Positions 36,798 to 47,159 of a stretch of DNA of 64,000 bases are shown in pieces; within the stretch, counting starts at the first letter, position 1, and every line of letters starts with the position of its first letter. The translations under genes were made by a program, and so were the position numbers. Origin of the DNA: Psilocybe azurescens. Its lineage: Eukaryota > Basidiomycota > Agaricomycetes > Agaricales > Agrocybaceae. Below the pieces are notes generated by a model. It made no database searches, was not told the origin of the DNA, and saw nothing but the letters and a program-made list of their open reading frames with translations. Location: positions 62,001 through 126,000 of the forward strand of contig JAJIRX010000244.1 of NCBI GenBank assembly GCA_023853785.1, given 5' to 3'.

Positions 36798-37860
36798 TAG
36801 ACCTCCATTGAAGAAACCACCTTGGTTGACTTTTTGGTTAACAACAAGGCAGAGGCTGGAGACAGAGGAAACTTCAAGAACCCAACCTTCCAGTAGGCTG
36901 TTGGTCACCTTGCCCCTCTGCATGAGCAGGGCTCTGTCAAGTCTGTCAAAAGTTGCAAGAACAAGTACAAAGCAGTATGTTTTATGGCTCTTTTCTTTGA
37001 TTGTGATGGCTCATTAATAACCTCCCAGTTCCAGAAACTGTATTGGGTGATACATGCAATACAGTCTGTCTCTGGCTGGGTGTGGAGCAACAATATGAGT
37101 ACCTCTATAACAGCTGATTTAGCTTCATCCTGGGACAATAACATCAAAAAACACTCCAAGGCAAAACTGTTCAGAAGCCAGGGCTGGAGACACTTTGTGA
37201 AGTTCTTGCTGATCATGCCTTCCACTGCTACCAGTGCCCATGTTTTTCATCCAACAGATATAGCCCCTACTACCTATGACAGTAATGAAAAGTCAGCCTC
37301 ACCCAAGTCAAGTTCCCTGCCCCAAGTTGCTTTGGATGCTCAAGATATTGAGGATTCTGATCATGAGGAGGTATGTAGCTATTATTTGCATCCTTCTTTT
37401 GATTTTTAATCTAAATTTTTGATAGACCCCATCCTCACAGAGTTTGGGTTTACACAAGCATGAGCGTGAAGCTGCAACCCCATCGTGGCCTGCTCCCAAG
37501 TGTGCTCAAGCATTGCAAGGTTCTACAGCTCTGCAGAGCATGTCACACTCACTTGTTGGCTTTAGTACAGCTATAACAGCTGCACTTGCACCACCAACTT
37601 CTGTTTTCGATCTGTTGCCCATGCACCAAACTGCTGCTGTTGCAACTGACCTCTGTCTGGAGGCTCACTGGCTCAGCCTAGCTCAACGTGTTGCACTGAA
37701 ATGTTTAGTGTGGGGTGCCTTTGTAATTGCCCAATACACAACACCCAATCAAATATTTATATTGATCAGTTCGATTTGTGATGGTAAGCTTGTAAAGCTT
37801 ATTACAATAACTAGTTTAGCAGAGTACAGACTTAGACAATTGCTCTGGGGTGATCACTAG
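36798..37860 (+). pseudogene. Myb/SANT-like DNA-binding protein gene, with nonsense codons
   Basis: Exon 1 (about 36798-36974) reads TSIEETTLVDFLVNNKAEAG, then GNFKNPTFQ-stop-AVGHLAP, then KSCKNKYKA. A 54-nt intron (36975-37028) leads to FQKLYWVIHAIQSVSGWVW, then MSTSITADLASSWDNNIKKH, FRSQGW and FHPTD. A 55-nt intron (37371-37425) leads to a tail ending at TAG 37860. The order W..EE..L(V)xxL, F..P(A/T)FQ, CKNKYK..., SGW(V)W, W...I..H..AxxFR..GW is that of the Myb/SANT-like domain (Myb_DNA-bind_3 type) found in transposon-associated fungal proteins. A TAG replaces the residue after PTFQ, and another stop precedes TSIEE where Trp is expected, so this copy is inactive. It lies directly left of the 37966-39166 element. 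Confidence 0.65.
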
Positions 37861-37965
37861 TAGCTAGAGAACTCTTTACAGGTGAGTACACACAAGGCAC
37901 TGGAATAGTAAGGGCAATCTCTCTATGTGAGGGTGATCACCAATATCAAGAGGATTGCTTTTGGG

Positions 37966-39166
37966 AGGTCTTTACACTCCTCCACAGGTACCGATCAGAA
38001 CTGGTCGGATTCCAACTGGTTCTAACCAGAATTTTATTTGGCAGTGTCCCTGCCAAATTAGCAGTAAAATGTCCAAATTTTTCCAACCGGTTCGATCGGA
38101 ACCACCGGTACCAACCAGTTCCATCATTACCAAGTCTGACTAAAATCTGACTGGAATCTGACCGGAATCCAAGTGGAATTCATCAAATTTAAAACCCAAT
38201 TAGACCCAATTCCGAGTGGAATCCAAGTGGTACCAAGCAGAACTATATTATGTCAGCATACTATTTACAGCTCAGTAAGTAATAACACAAAAGTATACAT
38301 AGATCTTAACAGTTTGTGACAAATTTGGTGTTGTTAGAATTGTAAAATTCAGGAGAATATGTTTACATAATAGTTATATAAAATTAAACAATTTCTAGTC
38401 AAGAAATACCCATTTTTCATATAAATCTGTGCTTATATAATCTAGATTTCTGGAATAAAATTGATCTTTGTATTTCATTAATTTCTATTATTGTAACACT
38501 ATTAAATATAGCTAAAAGAGTGCTATTTTGTTGCAAAAAGTGGTTTACAATGTCTATATATATTCAAATTTACAGTATTTTGTATATTGAACATGCTGAC
38601 ATAACATTCATATGATGAGGTAATTACAAATGCATTGCCCTCAATTTTCTGATCATTTTGATATATGATATGTGGGTATAGCTTCAGAGGAAGTGCCAGG
38701 ATATATTATTAGGTGTTGTAAAAAATAGTATATAATTTATAAAATGTTGAGAATACCACAAGCAATAATGGTGTAGTTGGTAAAGTGTGTATAGCATTAA
38801 TATATATAAAGCTGTTGGTTCAATTCCTGTTGAGTGTATTTTATAATTTTGCATTTATTACAAATATTATGTGACCTGTATAGATTACTTAAGAGCTTAT
38901 GTAAGAAATATTATGTAATACTGACTAAGCATACAATATCATGTGATTTCAATACATCATTTAAAAGCTTATATAAGCAATTATTATATAAAGCTGACTA
39001 AGCATTGTTTTGTACTGAGTAAGTACGTTCTAAGAAATTCTGACTGGATTCTGACTGGTTCCAAGTGAGTCCAAGTGGATTCCAACAAGATTCTGACCTG
39101 TTCCGACTGGGTCCAAGTGGTTCCAACCAGTTCCAACTGGTACCAGTGGGGCACTGTAAAATACTG
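37966..39166 (+). mobile_element. Short non-autonomous DNA element E1 (1201 bp)
   Basis: The 9-bp duplication GCTTTTGGG occurs at 37957-37965 and 39167-39175. The left end AGGTCTTTACACTCCTCCAC and the inverted right end CAGTATTTTACAGTGCCCCA are related and both run into GGTACC. Subterminal blocks (37990-38250 and 39040-39145) are dense in TCCAACTGG, GGTACC and GATTCCAA words. The middle is AT-rich, without an ORF, and holds a tRNA-like segment. The ends match the 39196-47159 and 50287-53044 elements, so this is a deletion or MITE-like member of that family. Confidence 0.75.
38764..38842 (+). ncRNA. tRNA-like (A-box/B-box) segment inside E1
   Basis: TGGTGTAGTTGGTAAAGTG (A-box-like) is followed 35 bp later by TTGGTTCAATTCC (B-box-like), and then by short T runs. 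Spacing fits a tRNA or tRNA-derived SINE head. The acceptor stem does not pair and the anticodon arm is AT-degenerate, so it is not called a tRNA gene. Confidence 0.5.
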
Positions 39167-39195
39167 GCTTTTGGGGGCAAGTGTACATGGGACAG

Positions 39196-39560
39196 TGTAC
39201 TTTACAGTGCCCCCATATTCCGTTGGACTCCAACGGACTTTCACCGGACCCAGCCAATTCCGATGAATCTGGCTGGACAGTCCGTGGGCGTCCGTGATTC
39301 CGTTGGACTTGAAAAAATTCGGTACCAGTCCAGTCAGAGTCCGGCCAAATTCCGGTCAAATTCTGGTCAAGTCACTTCAAGACAGAAAACAGGTGGACTG
39401 GCCGGACTGTCCAGTCCGTTGGACTTCCAATGGACTTCCAATGGACTTCCACCGGACTCTCAGCACTTAATTAGACCAGATCCAAGAGTGCTCTGTCCAG
39501 TGGAGTCCAGTGGATATCCACTGGATGTCCACTGGACTCCACTGGACTGTTATTGGTTTA
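39196..39560 (-). repeat. 3' terminal GGACT-rich block of element E
   Basis: Nearly identical, inverted, to 52690-53044. It contains many copies of GGACTTCC and CCGTTGGACT and shares GTGCTCTGTCCAGTGGAGTC and CAAGACAGAAAACAGGTG with that copy. Similarity stops at TTTAATTGCAGACTT near 39565. Confidence 0.85.
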
Positions 39561-39717
39561 ATTGCAGACTTTATTGAAGAAATCCAATTACCATATCCAG
39601 AGAGGTTTTCAACTGCTATCTACCATAGTCTACATATACATGTTATATCTTTATATGCCATTTATTTAGCCTAGTCATCATCATCATTGCCATCTGCTTC
39701 CAGCTGATCAGTGACTG

Positions 39718-41873
39718 TCACTCCTCTTTTTTAGCTTGTCGTTGGAGAACCTTCCTTGTGTGATAAGAAAGCATGGTATGTATAAACCAGTTATAGTTTT
39801 GAGGTGTCATTCTCTTGAGAATGGAGTCAAAACTCCACCAAGCCATGCATTGAGTTGCTCACAGGCCTATTTCAGTTATACTATCAGTACATAAATAATT
39901 ACAATGACTAGAAAGAATTTTACCTGAGTATTAAATGCCCGTTTTTGATATGTGGTCCCATCAGAAGCTGTTGCTGTTATGACTAAATTTGGAGCTGACC
40001 CATCTGTGGGAGCTGGATTACACCAAGTTCGACAAAGAATATCTGTTTTGCGATGATTCTGGTAATGATAACTGTCAACTATAAATCATGTTGTTTGTGA
40101 CCATTCATCCCAGTGACCTTGTGCAGCAATATGTTTAAGCACTGTACATGCTTTGTCAATGCAGATATAGTCAGGCGTGATTCCTTTGTTGGATAAACTT
40201 TGTTTATAAAAGCCAGGATATTTGGATCTGACTCTGATCTTGCAAATTTTGCCCATGCCTCAACAACACCACATGGGAAACAGATTGTTTCAACACAATA
40301 AAAGTTGCAGGACCAAAATAGTGTTTTATTTTTTAAGTTCTGCAGGTGGCTGGTCATGTGGCTGATATTCATGCTCATGTTTTGGATTCCACTCTAAATT
40401 TTCTTGCTGACGGTTCAACATTCTCTTTGAGCCTGATAACCCTTCAGCAGAGTGATCAAGCTTGTATTTATTCCAAACATTTTGATGAGCTTCACAAGCC
40501 ATGGTAGAAGGAATTGAAGTGCCTGTACAATCTCTAACACGGCATCGATTGCCAAATTCATGTTCATGCACTTGACAAAAGGCACCTCCTCGGTAATTTG
40601 CTAAATCAGATGTGCAACCATCATATGCACAATGCTAGATAATAATGTTAAATCTTACTATTATGGATCAGAATTTAAAAAAAAATACCTTTGTGCCATT
40701 AACCATTCCATCAATTACCCGCATTGTTACATTCTGCATCTGAACTGAGTTCTGAGCAGCAGGATTATTAGAACCTGATTGCACTACTGTAGATGCTACC
40801 ACAGGGTCAACACCAAGAACAGCAGAAGAGTCATTAGGGGTTGAAATTATATCTGATGTTGCTCGGTAGGGTTGGGAGCACTCAGCACAGGCATGACCCT
40901 TTGCTGGCTGAATGAGACCCTCATGACCCAAAACAGTAAAGGCTTCTTCTGTCACTTCATCTATTGACGCCACATCTCGGATAATAAAATCTATTCCAGA
41001 CATCTCAGAAGCTTGCCGGATAGATTCATGTACAAAAGCAGCCTGAACTTGGCGGCGGGAAAGTGTGACACAGTCAGTGCCATAGGTGTCATTGAAAAAA
41101 TTGGCCCAACCAGATGTAGATGCATGGAGATGATATATTCCACTCAATACTGCTGCTGAAAACTTGCGATCTACCCAAAGGTTCCGTCCAACCTTAAGAT
41201 AAACTGCAGAGTTCAGAAAGAATTGCATAGCTTCTGTATTATCTGTTGCAGGTGTACGTTCATGATCTGCATAATAAATAGTCTTGCAGTTACTGCAAAA
41301 TCCAGAGAGCAACTGGACATTCTGAAATACATCTATGCCTTTGATTAAAGTCACAGTTGGAATATCCCGAGGTCGGGTATTTTGTGTTAAAGAACACCGA
41401 TTGCAATCTGATGTTAAACAGACAGATGAGTTTGGGCAAATAAGAAGGGCTGGTTGGATAGAATTATGTGATGTACGTTGCAAGGTACCTGTGAATTTCT
41501 GTCTTTGATTATATGGGTAGAGGCCCAAAACTTGTGAAAATTTGCTCAGTTTCACTGACAAAAGTGTAACATCTTGATTCCTGGTGGTTGCAGTCTCAAT
41601 CAAAGATAATTCAGACTCTGAGAATAGAGTAACTGCATTATCAGGCCCAAGTTTTGCAATAATTGCACGGGCCAAACATTTAATCCATGATGTTGCCCTA
41701 CATCCTGCATCCTGTTTAAAATGCAAAGAGAGTAGCTCTGTGTTGTTGGTCATGGACAGTAAAACTGTGATAACAGTTGGAAGTGATATTTTCTGACCAA
41801 AATTGTCGATGATAAAGTCACTGAAGTCTTTGAAAACCATGTCAGGAAAAGGAGCAGACTGGGTGCTTGCCAT
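39718..41873 (-). pseudogene. CxC5/CxC6-type protein associated with KDZ transposons (gene 2)
   Basis: The likely start ATG is at 41873 (MASTQSAPFPDMVFKDFSDF). An N-terminal all-helical part is followed by a Cys cluster (LICPNSSVC, CNRC, FCSNCKTIYYADH), then LWVDRKFSAAVLSGIYHLHA and HACAECSQPY, matching CxC5. A 54-nt intron (40635-40688) leads to HCAYDGCTSDLANYRGGAF, CQVHEHEFGNRCRVRDC and ACEAHQ, matching CxC6. Further on come DILCRTWCNPAP, YQKRAFNTQ, an intron, then ACEQLNAWLGG and a C-terminal helix ending at TGA 39718. These clusters were described beside Kyakuja-Dileera-Zisupton transposases and are thought to bind zinc. Breaks: frame changes near 40335 and 40180, TGA for an expected Arg codon at about 40079, and a one-base change near 39815. 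The DDE-like transposase itself is absent. Confidence 0.75.
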
Positions 41874-42097
41874 GACATGTGGAATCAACAGTAACACCAA
41901 GAATGCCAGAGATAACTGTGATCTCAATGCAGTACAAGCAAGCAGATAAATCAGGGTCCCCAAATTGCTGAAAAGACCATCCAGACAAAAACAGAGCAAC
42001 AGTGGTGATAGAATTTCGATACTACAAGTACAAAAAACACATGAGATATGAGAGGGTGGTGATACATTTGGGCAAGCTTCCATGGTCAGTATACTTA

Positions 42098-43616
42098 CTA
42101 CTTGCGCCCAGAATTTCCTGCTTTAGCAGAGGTTGACTTCTTGACTGCTGCTCCCTTCTTAGATGATGTCATCTGCTTGGATGTGCTGGCTGCTGGCATG
42201 CTTGCAGGTTCAGATGCCACTTTCATCACTGCTTTCTTTGTCTTCTTCAGCAAACCTCCCTTTGCACCCATGTGATCAACTCTGGGAAATGATAAGTCTT
42301 GAGGTTGGAACCCCACAATTCCACATCACTGAGGCGGTCTGGGTCATCCTGAAGCCATTTCTGCATTTCTGGATGCTTGTTTAAGAGCGGAAAGGTCTTG
42401 GACCAAGAGTCATGCCAGCTGGATCTGCCAACAAATAGGCGCTGAATATCTGTTCCACTAGGCTTTACGTGGTATGACTGGCCAAGTTCCATCCTTCCAA
42501 AGTTGGGCAAATCTGGCCTCAGTCTCGAGGAAGCAAAGATAGCGGGCATAGTTTTCCTGGAGTGTCCCAGCATTACCAGTACGGTACATCTCAGGAGGGA
42601 CATCGAGTGCATTGGCCATCTGAATTTGCTCAGTGGTCAAGGCCATCTTGACTGGGCCATGAGACTGGACCAGAGCAACAGGTGCAACAAACTGACTTGC
42701 GTTGGCAACTACAAGCCCTGCATTTGTAGATAACATGCCAGCAGCTGAGAGGCTAATGACACTGGATGAGGCAGTTGGCAAACTGAAGTTGCTCTGTGGG
42801 TAATGTCATTAAAATCAATATTTGGATAAGAAAATAAAGGTAAACATACCAAAAGAACATGAAGGACTGGCTTGTCATTTTCTACTTGCCAGGTAATTTC
42901 TTCGTCTCCATCAGCTGAGGTAATCTCCTCAAATGGGCCCAAAAGATCCCAGACAATGTTATGAACAAATATAATATATTCTTTGAGAATGTAAGCATAG
43001 ATTTACCAATTAAGATAAATATGACATACCGGAGTTCTTGATGGTAGGCAATTTCTTGGCCAGAGCCTCAAAAGAGGCTTAGACATGTGATAGATGGGCA
43101 TAATCCTTTGAAAATTTGGAGGTGTCTGGGTTGGCACAACAAAGGCAGGGTTTTCACTTGAAATGAAGATCATGACCTGGCCTTTCTGAGGCAAAGCGGG
43201 CAGCTTGGCCACAGGATCATCACCAAACTCATAGGTATTCCCTATAGCGTTACCACGTGCAAAACCACCTCAAAGCAAAAGTTTTAATTAAAATAAATTA
43301 ATATAGTGATAAACATACCAATAATTTTGCTGGCACCTTGGAGCTGGTCAAGACTGACATGCAGGGCTAAAATTGACAGATAAATAAGGAAATCAATTTT
43401 GACTTATATCAGTTTACTCACCCTCAGGTTCTGTCTCCTCAATTGTATTTGCCATTGCAGCAGTTGAAATCCGAGCAGCAGGAAGAGCATCAACTCCATG
43501 CATTTCCACATCACTGGAAACTTGTCCATCCTTGCTCTCAATCTCGCTTTCACCTGAATCTTTGCCCTTAACCTCAACCTCATGCTCATGCTCAACCTCG
43601 TCCTTACTCTCACTCT

Positions 43617-43661
<45 letters not shown>

Positions 43662-44699
43662 CCTTGCCCTCAGCCACAGCCTGCTCCAAACCTTCTCCAT
43701 CCTTGCTGCTATCCTCTCCACTACCACTTTCAGCCTGAGCTTCACCCTGGATCTGACCATCATCTCCACTGTCACTTCCACTCTCAGTCTCATTCTCACC
43801 ATCACTGATAGCTCTGGCTTTACCCTTGCTCTTGTCTTTCTCATTCACCTTATCTGGCTCCTCCTCCGCATCCTCACTCTCCACCTCTTCTTCCTGAACT
43901 TCAGAGACAAGCTGACGGTGAAAGGCTTTCGGACAGTAGTGTCCTCAGTCCTGAATGACATGGGAATAAACTGATAAATAATTAAAAATGATATCACAAT
44001 GAAAAATTCCTACAGAGTGAGATTGGCAGCTACAGAAGATGCTAGAATTGCCTCTTTAACAGGCTTAGGAGGTGGAGCCTTTGCAACCCGCTATCCTTAA
44101 GAACACTCTCCGTCCTAGATGAAATTGATAAGTAACTAAAAATAATAAAATAGGAAATATTCTTACAGAGTAAGATGTCCTGTTGCTTTTTCAGCTGCAG
44201 CCTTGGCAGGTTTGCCACTAGATTTCCTAATAATAAGAATATATTTGAGTACACAGCTATATTAATTTAGAAAACAAAAAGAAGTAGAAAAATGCATGGA
44301 TTAGGCCATACTGGCAGACCTCTACAGGTCATGACGTATAGAGACACCCATAGACATGAGATCATAATCCATGCATTTACCAGTTGAAAAATACATACAC
44401 ATTCCCCTTTTTTGCTGCACGTTTCCTGTCAACAAATTTATTTTAGCAGCAAATTCAGGAATATTTTATTTTTCTTACTTGTTTTGCTTGACTGGCTTGC
44501 CCTTGATACCAACAGATTCACCTTCACCAATCACACCATCAGTCTCCTCTTCTTCATCCCCAACAGCAACCTTCTTGGCAGGTGGTGCAGCAGAGGCATC
44601 AACAGCAGATGCAGCCCTGGCCCGCTTTCTGGTGCTTCTATGAGTCTTGGGAGGGGAGTTAGGGACAGTAGCAGTGTTCTTGGAAGCTTTGGGAGGCAT
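42098..44699 (-). pseudogene. Unidentified multi-exon gene of element E (gene 1)
   Basis: Starts MPPKASKNTATVPNSPPKTH at 44699, a Lys/Ser/Thr-rich basic N-terminus with an acidic stretch (DEEEETDG). A further exon (about 43910-43410) is extremely acidic, with EGEGEGEGEGEG encoded by a CTCACC hexamer. Later exons read AIGNTYEFGDDPVAKLPALP, GQVMIFISSENPAFVVPTQT, PIYHMSKPLLRLWP, GPFEEITSADGDEE, VENDKPVLHVLL, then TWPVIPRK and DDPDRLSDVELWG, and a Lys/Ser-rich end at 42098. Frame switches occur near 42480 and near 42310 without good introns, so this copy is probably dead. I do not recognise the family. The gene reads toward gene 2 on the same strand and its start codons are retained in the deleted copy at 52634, which ties it to the element. 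Confidence 0.5.
43615..43672. repeat. CTCACC hexanucleotide microsatellite
   Basis: About nine perfect CTCACC units inside an acidic exon of gene 1. The exon encodes Glu-Gly dipeptides on the minus strand. Confidence 0.9.
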
Positions 44700-44940
44700 A
44701 GTAAGGAGGCTAGGTCACTAGGATGAGCTTAGATGGTGGTGGATGAAGGAAGAGATAACAGATCATGCAACTTGTCAAGTTGGGCAGACATTACATAAGC
44801 CCTTTCTCACCGGAAACTGCTGTTCTCAAAAATATTCTAAGTCCAACCTGACGAAAATTTCTGTTTTATGCTAAACCAGACATTCTGAGAGCTTGAAAAT
44901 AGTAGATAACAAAGCTAACTACAACATGTATGTATAGGAA

Positions 44941-46110
44941 AGTAACTACACTACGAAATTGGACAGGGTGGGTGTGAAACAGAGGGCAATGGCACTACAA
45001 AAGGGGATGGGGTGGGTGTGGTATGCAAAGCGGAAGGCAACAGCACTACATAAGGGGACAGGGTGGATGTAGTATATAAAACAGAAGGCAATGGCACTAC
45101 ATAAGGGGACAGGGTGGGTGTAGTACGCAAAACAGAAGGCAATGGCACTATGAAATGGGACAGGATGGGTGGGACATGCAAAACTGAGGGCAATGGCACT
45201 GTCAAAGGGCATGGGGTGGCTGCCGCATGTGAAATGGGGGCAGGTGACGATCCGAAGGGGATGGGATGGGTACTGTATGCGAAACGGAGGGTGACGGCCG
45301 TCCAAGAGGGCACGTGCGCTGTCGCATGCGAAACGGCCGGGGGATGACGATCCAAAGGGGGCAGGGACGGGTGCTGTATGCTAAACGGAGGGCACGGGAT
45401 GCTGTCGCATGCGAAACGGCCGGGGGGATGACGATCCAAAGGGGGCAGGGACGGGTGCCGTATGCTAAACGGAGGGCACGGGATGCTGTCGCATGCAAAA
45501 ACGGGGAGGGGGGTGACGATCCGATGGGGAAGGGACGGGTATCGCATGCGAAACGGAGGGCGACGGCCATCCGAGAGGGCACGGTACGCTGTTGCATGCA
45601 AAATGGCGGGGGATGACGATCCGAAGGGGGCAGGGACGGGCACCATATGCGAAACGGAGGGCGGCCGTCCGAGAGGGCACGGTGCGCTGTCGCATGCAAA
45701 ACGGCCGGGGGGTGATGATCCGAAGGGGGGCAGGGATGGGTACCGTATGCGAAACGGAGGGCGACGGCCGTCCGAGAGGGCACGGTGCGCTGTCGCATGC
45801 AAAAACGGCGGGGGGATGACGATCCGAAGGGGGCAGGGACAGGTACCATATGCGGCAGGGCGACGGCCATCCGAGAGGGCACGGTACGCTGTCGCATGCA
45901 AAATGGCGGGGGATGACGATCCGAAGGGGGCAGGGACGGGTACCGTATCGCTAAACGGAGGGCGACGGCCATCCGAGAGGGCACGGTACGCTGTCGCATG
46001 CAAAATGGCGGGGGATGACGATCCGAAGGGGGCAGGGACGGGTACCGTATGCTAAACGGAGGGCGGCCGTCCGAGAGGGCATGGTGAGCTGTCGCATGAG
46101 AAACAGGGGG
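44941..46110. repeat. GC-rich minisatellite, about 100-bp units
   Basis: Units contain GACGATCCGAAGGGGGCAG, GGTACCGTATGCGAAACGG, GGCCGTCCGAGAGGGCAC and GCGCTGTCGCATGCAAAACG. GACGATCC recurs about every 81-103 bp between 45245 and 46020. The left part (44941-45240) consists of more diverged, AT-shifted units of about 55 bp (GGGTGGGTGTAGTA, AAACAGAAGGCAATGGCA). Long ORFs on both strands here are by-products of the repeat. Confidence 0.85.
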
Positions 46111-46743
46111 GGATGGCACTGTGAAACGAGGGTCAGTGAATGCAGAACGTAAAGAGGAGAGGGGGCTCACGGGCAGCGCTGGCTCGACTCAGCAAGGTAT
46201 GGGATCCCCAAAAGCATGCAGCGCTGGGCGCTGTTGGTGAATCGGCAGGCGACGGGCATTCGAAAGCGTGGGGCGCTGGGGCGCCGCTCACGTATTGGCG
46301 AGTGTTGCGAGCCCCATGCAGGTCCGCTGGGGGGGGAAACCTACTGGGTAATCCGTTAGCGGCCGACTACGTTCTGACAGGGGGGCGGATGACTTACCGG
46401 TGGGGCCCACCACACTCGTTCCTTGCCGTGAACAGCCGCCTACGCAATGAGGGGGGGGGAGGGGAAAGGTGGGTGGTGGTGGGGGGAAAAGATGAAGGGT
46501 GGGAAGAAATTAATCCGTGCCACAGGTTCACAAACATTTGAGTCATGTGACTTTGAATGTGTCACATCGGACTGCTCACCCTGCAGACTGAACAAAATAC
46601 AGAATTCTGTTGATAAGGACCATATACACTCAGAAAAATATATCAGTCTATTGACTCTATACTCTCTACTGTGTTCTATGTGTGATAACTCTTTCATTGA
46701 TCTAAGTTTTATTTTTCTATTAATATTTTCTTTTTATTAATAC
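46111..46743. other. GC-rich to AT-rich transition inside element E
   Basis: 46111-46460 is GC-rich and non-repetitive apart from G-runs. 46460-46743 is AT-rich. No gene recognised. Confidence 0.4.
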
Positions 46744-47159
46744 TAATATGAACAACCCTCTGCTTGCTGTCCGTTGGAATTCCGTTGGACTTCCGTTGGA
46801 CTTCCATTGGACTTCCATTGGACTTCCATTGGACTTCTGTTGGACTTCCATTGGACTTCTGTTGGTCTTGTCTGTTGGAATTCCAATGGTCATGTCCAGT
46901 GGGATTCCGATGGACTTCCGTTGGTCCTGTCTGGTCATTTCCGTTGGACTTTGACTGCTGGTTTGGCATTATTCCAGTGGACAGTCCACCCGGACAGTCC
47001 GTTGGACTTGTAGTCCGGTCGGACATTCACCGAATCTCACCGGAATCTCACCGGAAAATTTCAGCAGTCCTAGACCAGAAAAATTGTCATTCTGAATATA
47101 GAAAGTCCGACGGAGTCCAACCGGAGTCCGACCAAAAAATGGGGGCTGTGTAAAGACCT
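46744..47159 (-). repeat. 5' terminal GGACT-rich block of element E
   Basis: Near-identical, inverted, to 50287-50605. Dense in TTCCGTTGGACTTCCATTGG words and ends GGGGGCTGTGTAAAGACCT. Confidence 0.85.

Larger units (their letters stand above)
39196..47159 (-). mobile_element. Gene-bearing DNA element E (7.96 kb) with GGACT-rich subterminal blocks
   Basis: Read on the minus strand, the element starts at 47159 with AGGTCTTTACACAGCCCCCA and ends at 39196; the inverted 3' end is TGTACTTTACAGTGCCCCCA. Both ends carry about 400 bp dense in TCCGTTGGACTTCC-type words. In order it contains the 5' block (47159-46760), an AT-rich stretch, a GC-rich minisatellite (46110-44941), gene 1 (44699-42098), gene 2 of CxC5/CxC6 type (41873-39718) and the 3' block (39560-39196). 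The same two ends and the gene 1 start recur in 50287-53044, which fixes the limits of the family. No convincing target duplication was found for this copy, and no transposase domain was recognised. KDZ elements are the closest known association, through gene 2. Confidence 0.65.

Noticed and set aside
42098..44699. TET/JBP oxygenase gene, expected beside some KDZ elements
   Set aside because: No double-stranded beta-helix motif (HxD ... H) was found in gene 1; the protein is acidic and otherwise unrecognised.
44951..46170. Several long ORFs on both strands (up to 350 codons)
   Set aside because: All lie in the 100-bp minisatellite; the frames stay open because of the repeat, and the products are repeats of each other.
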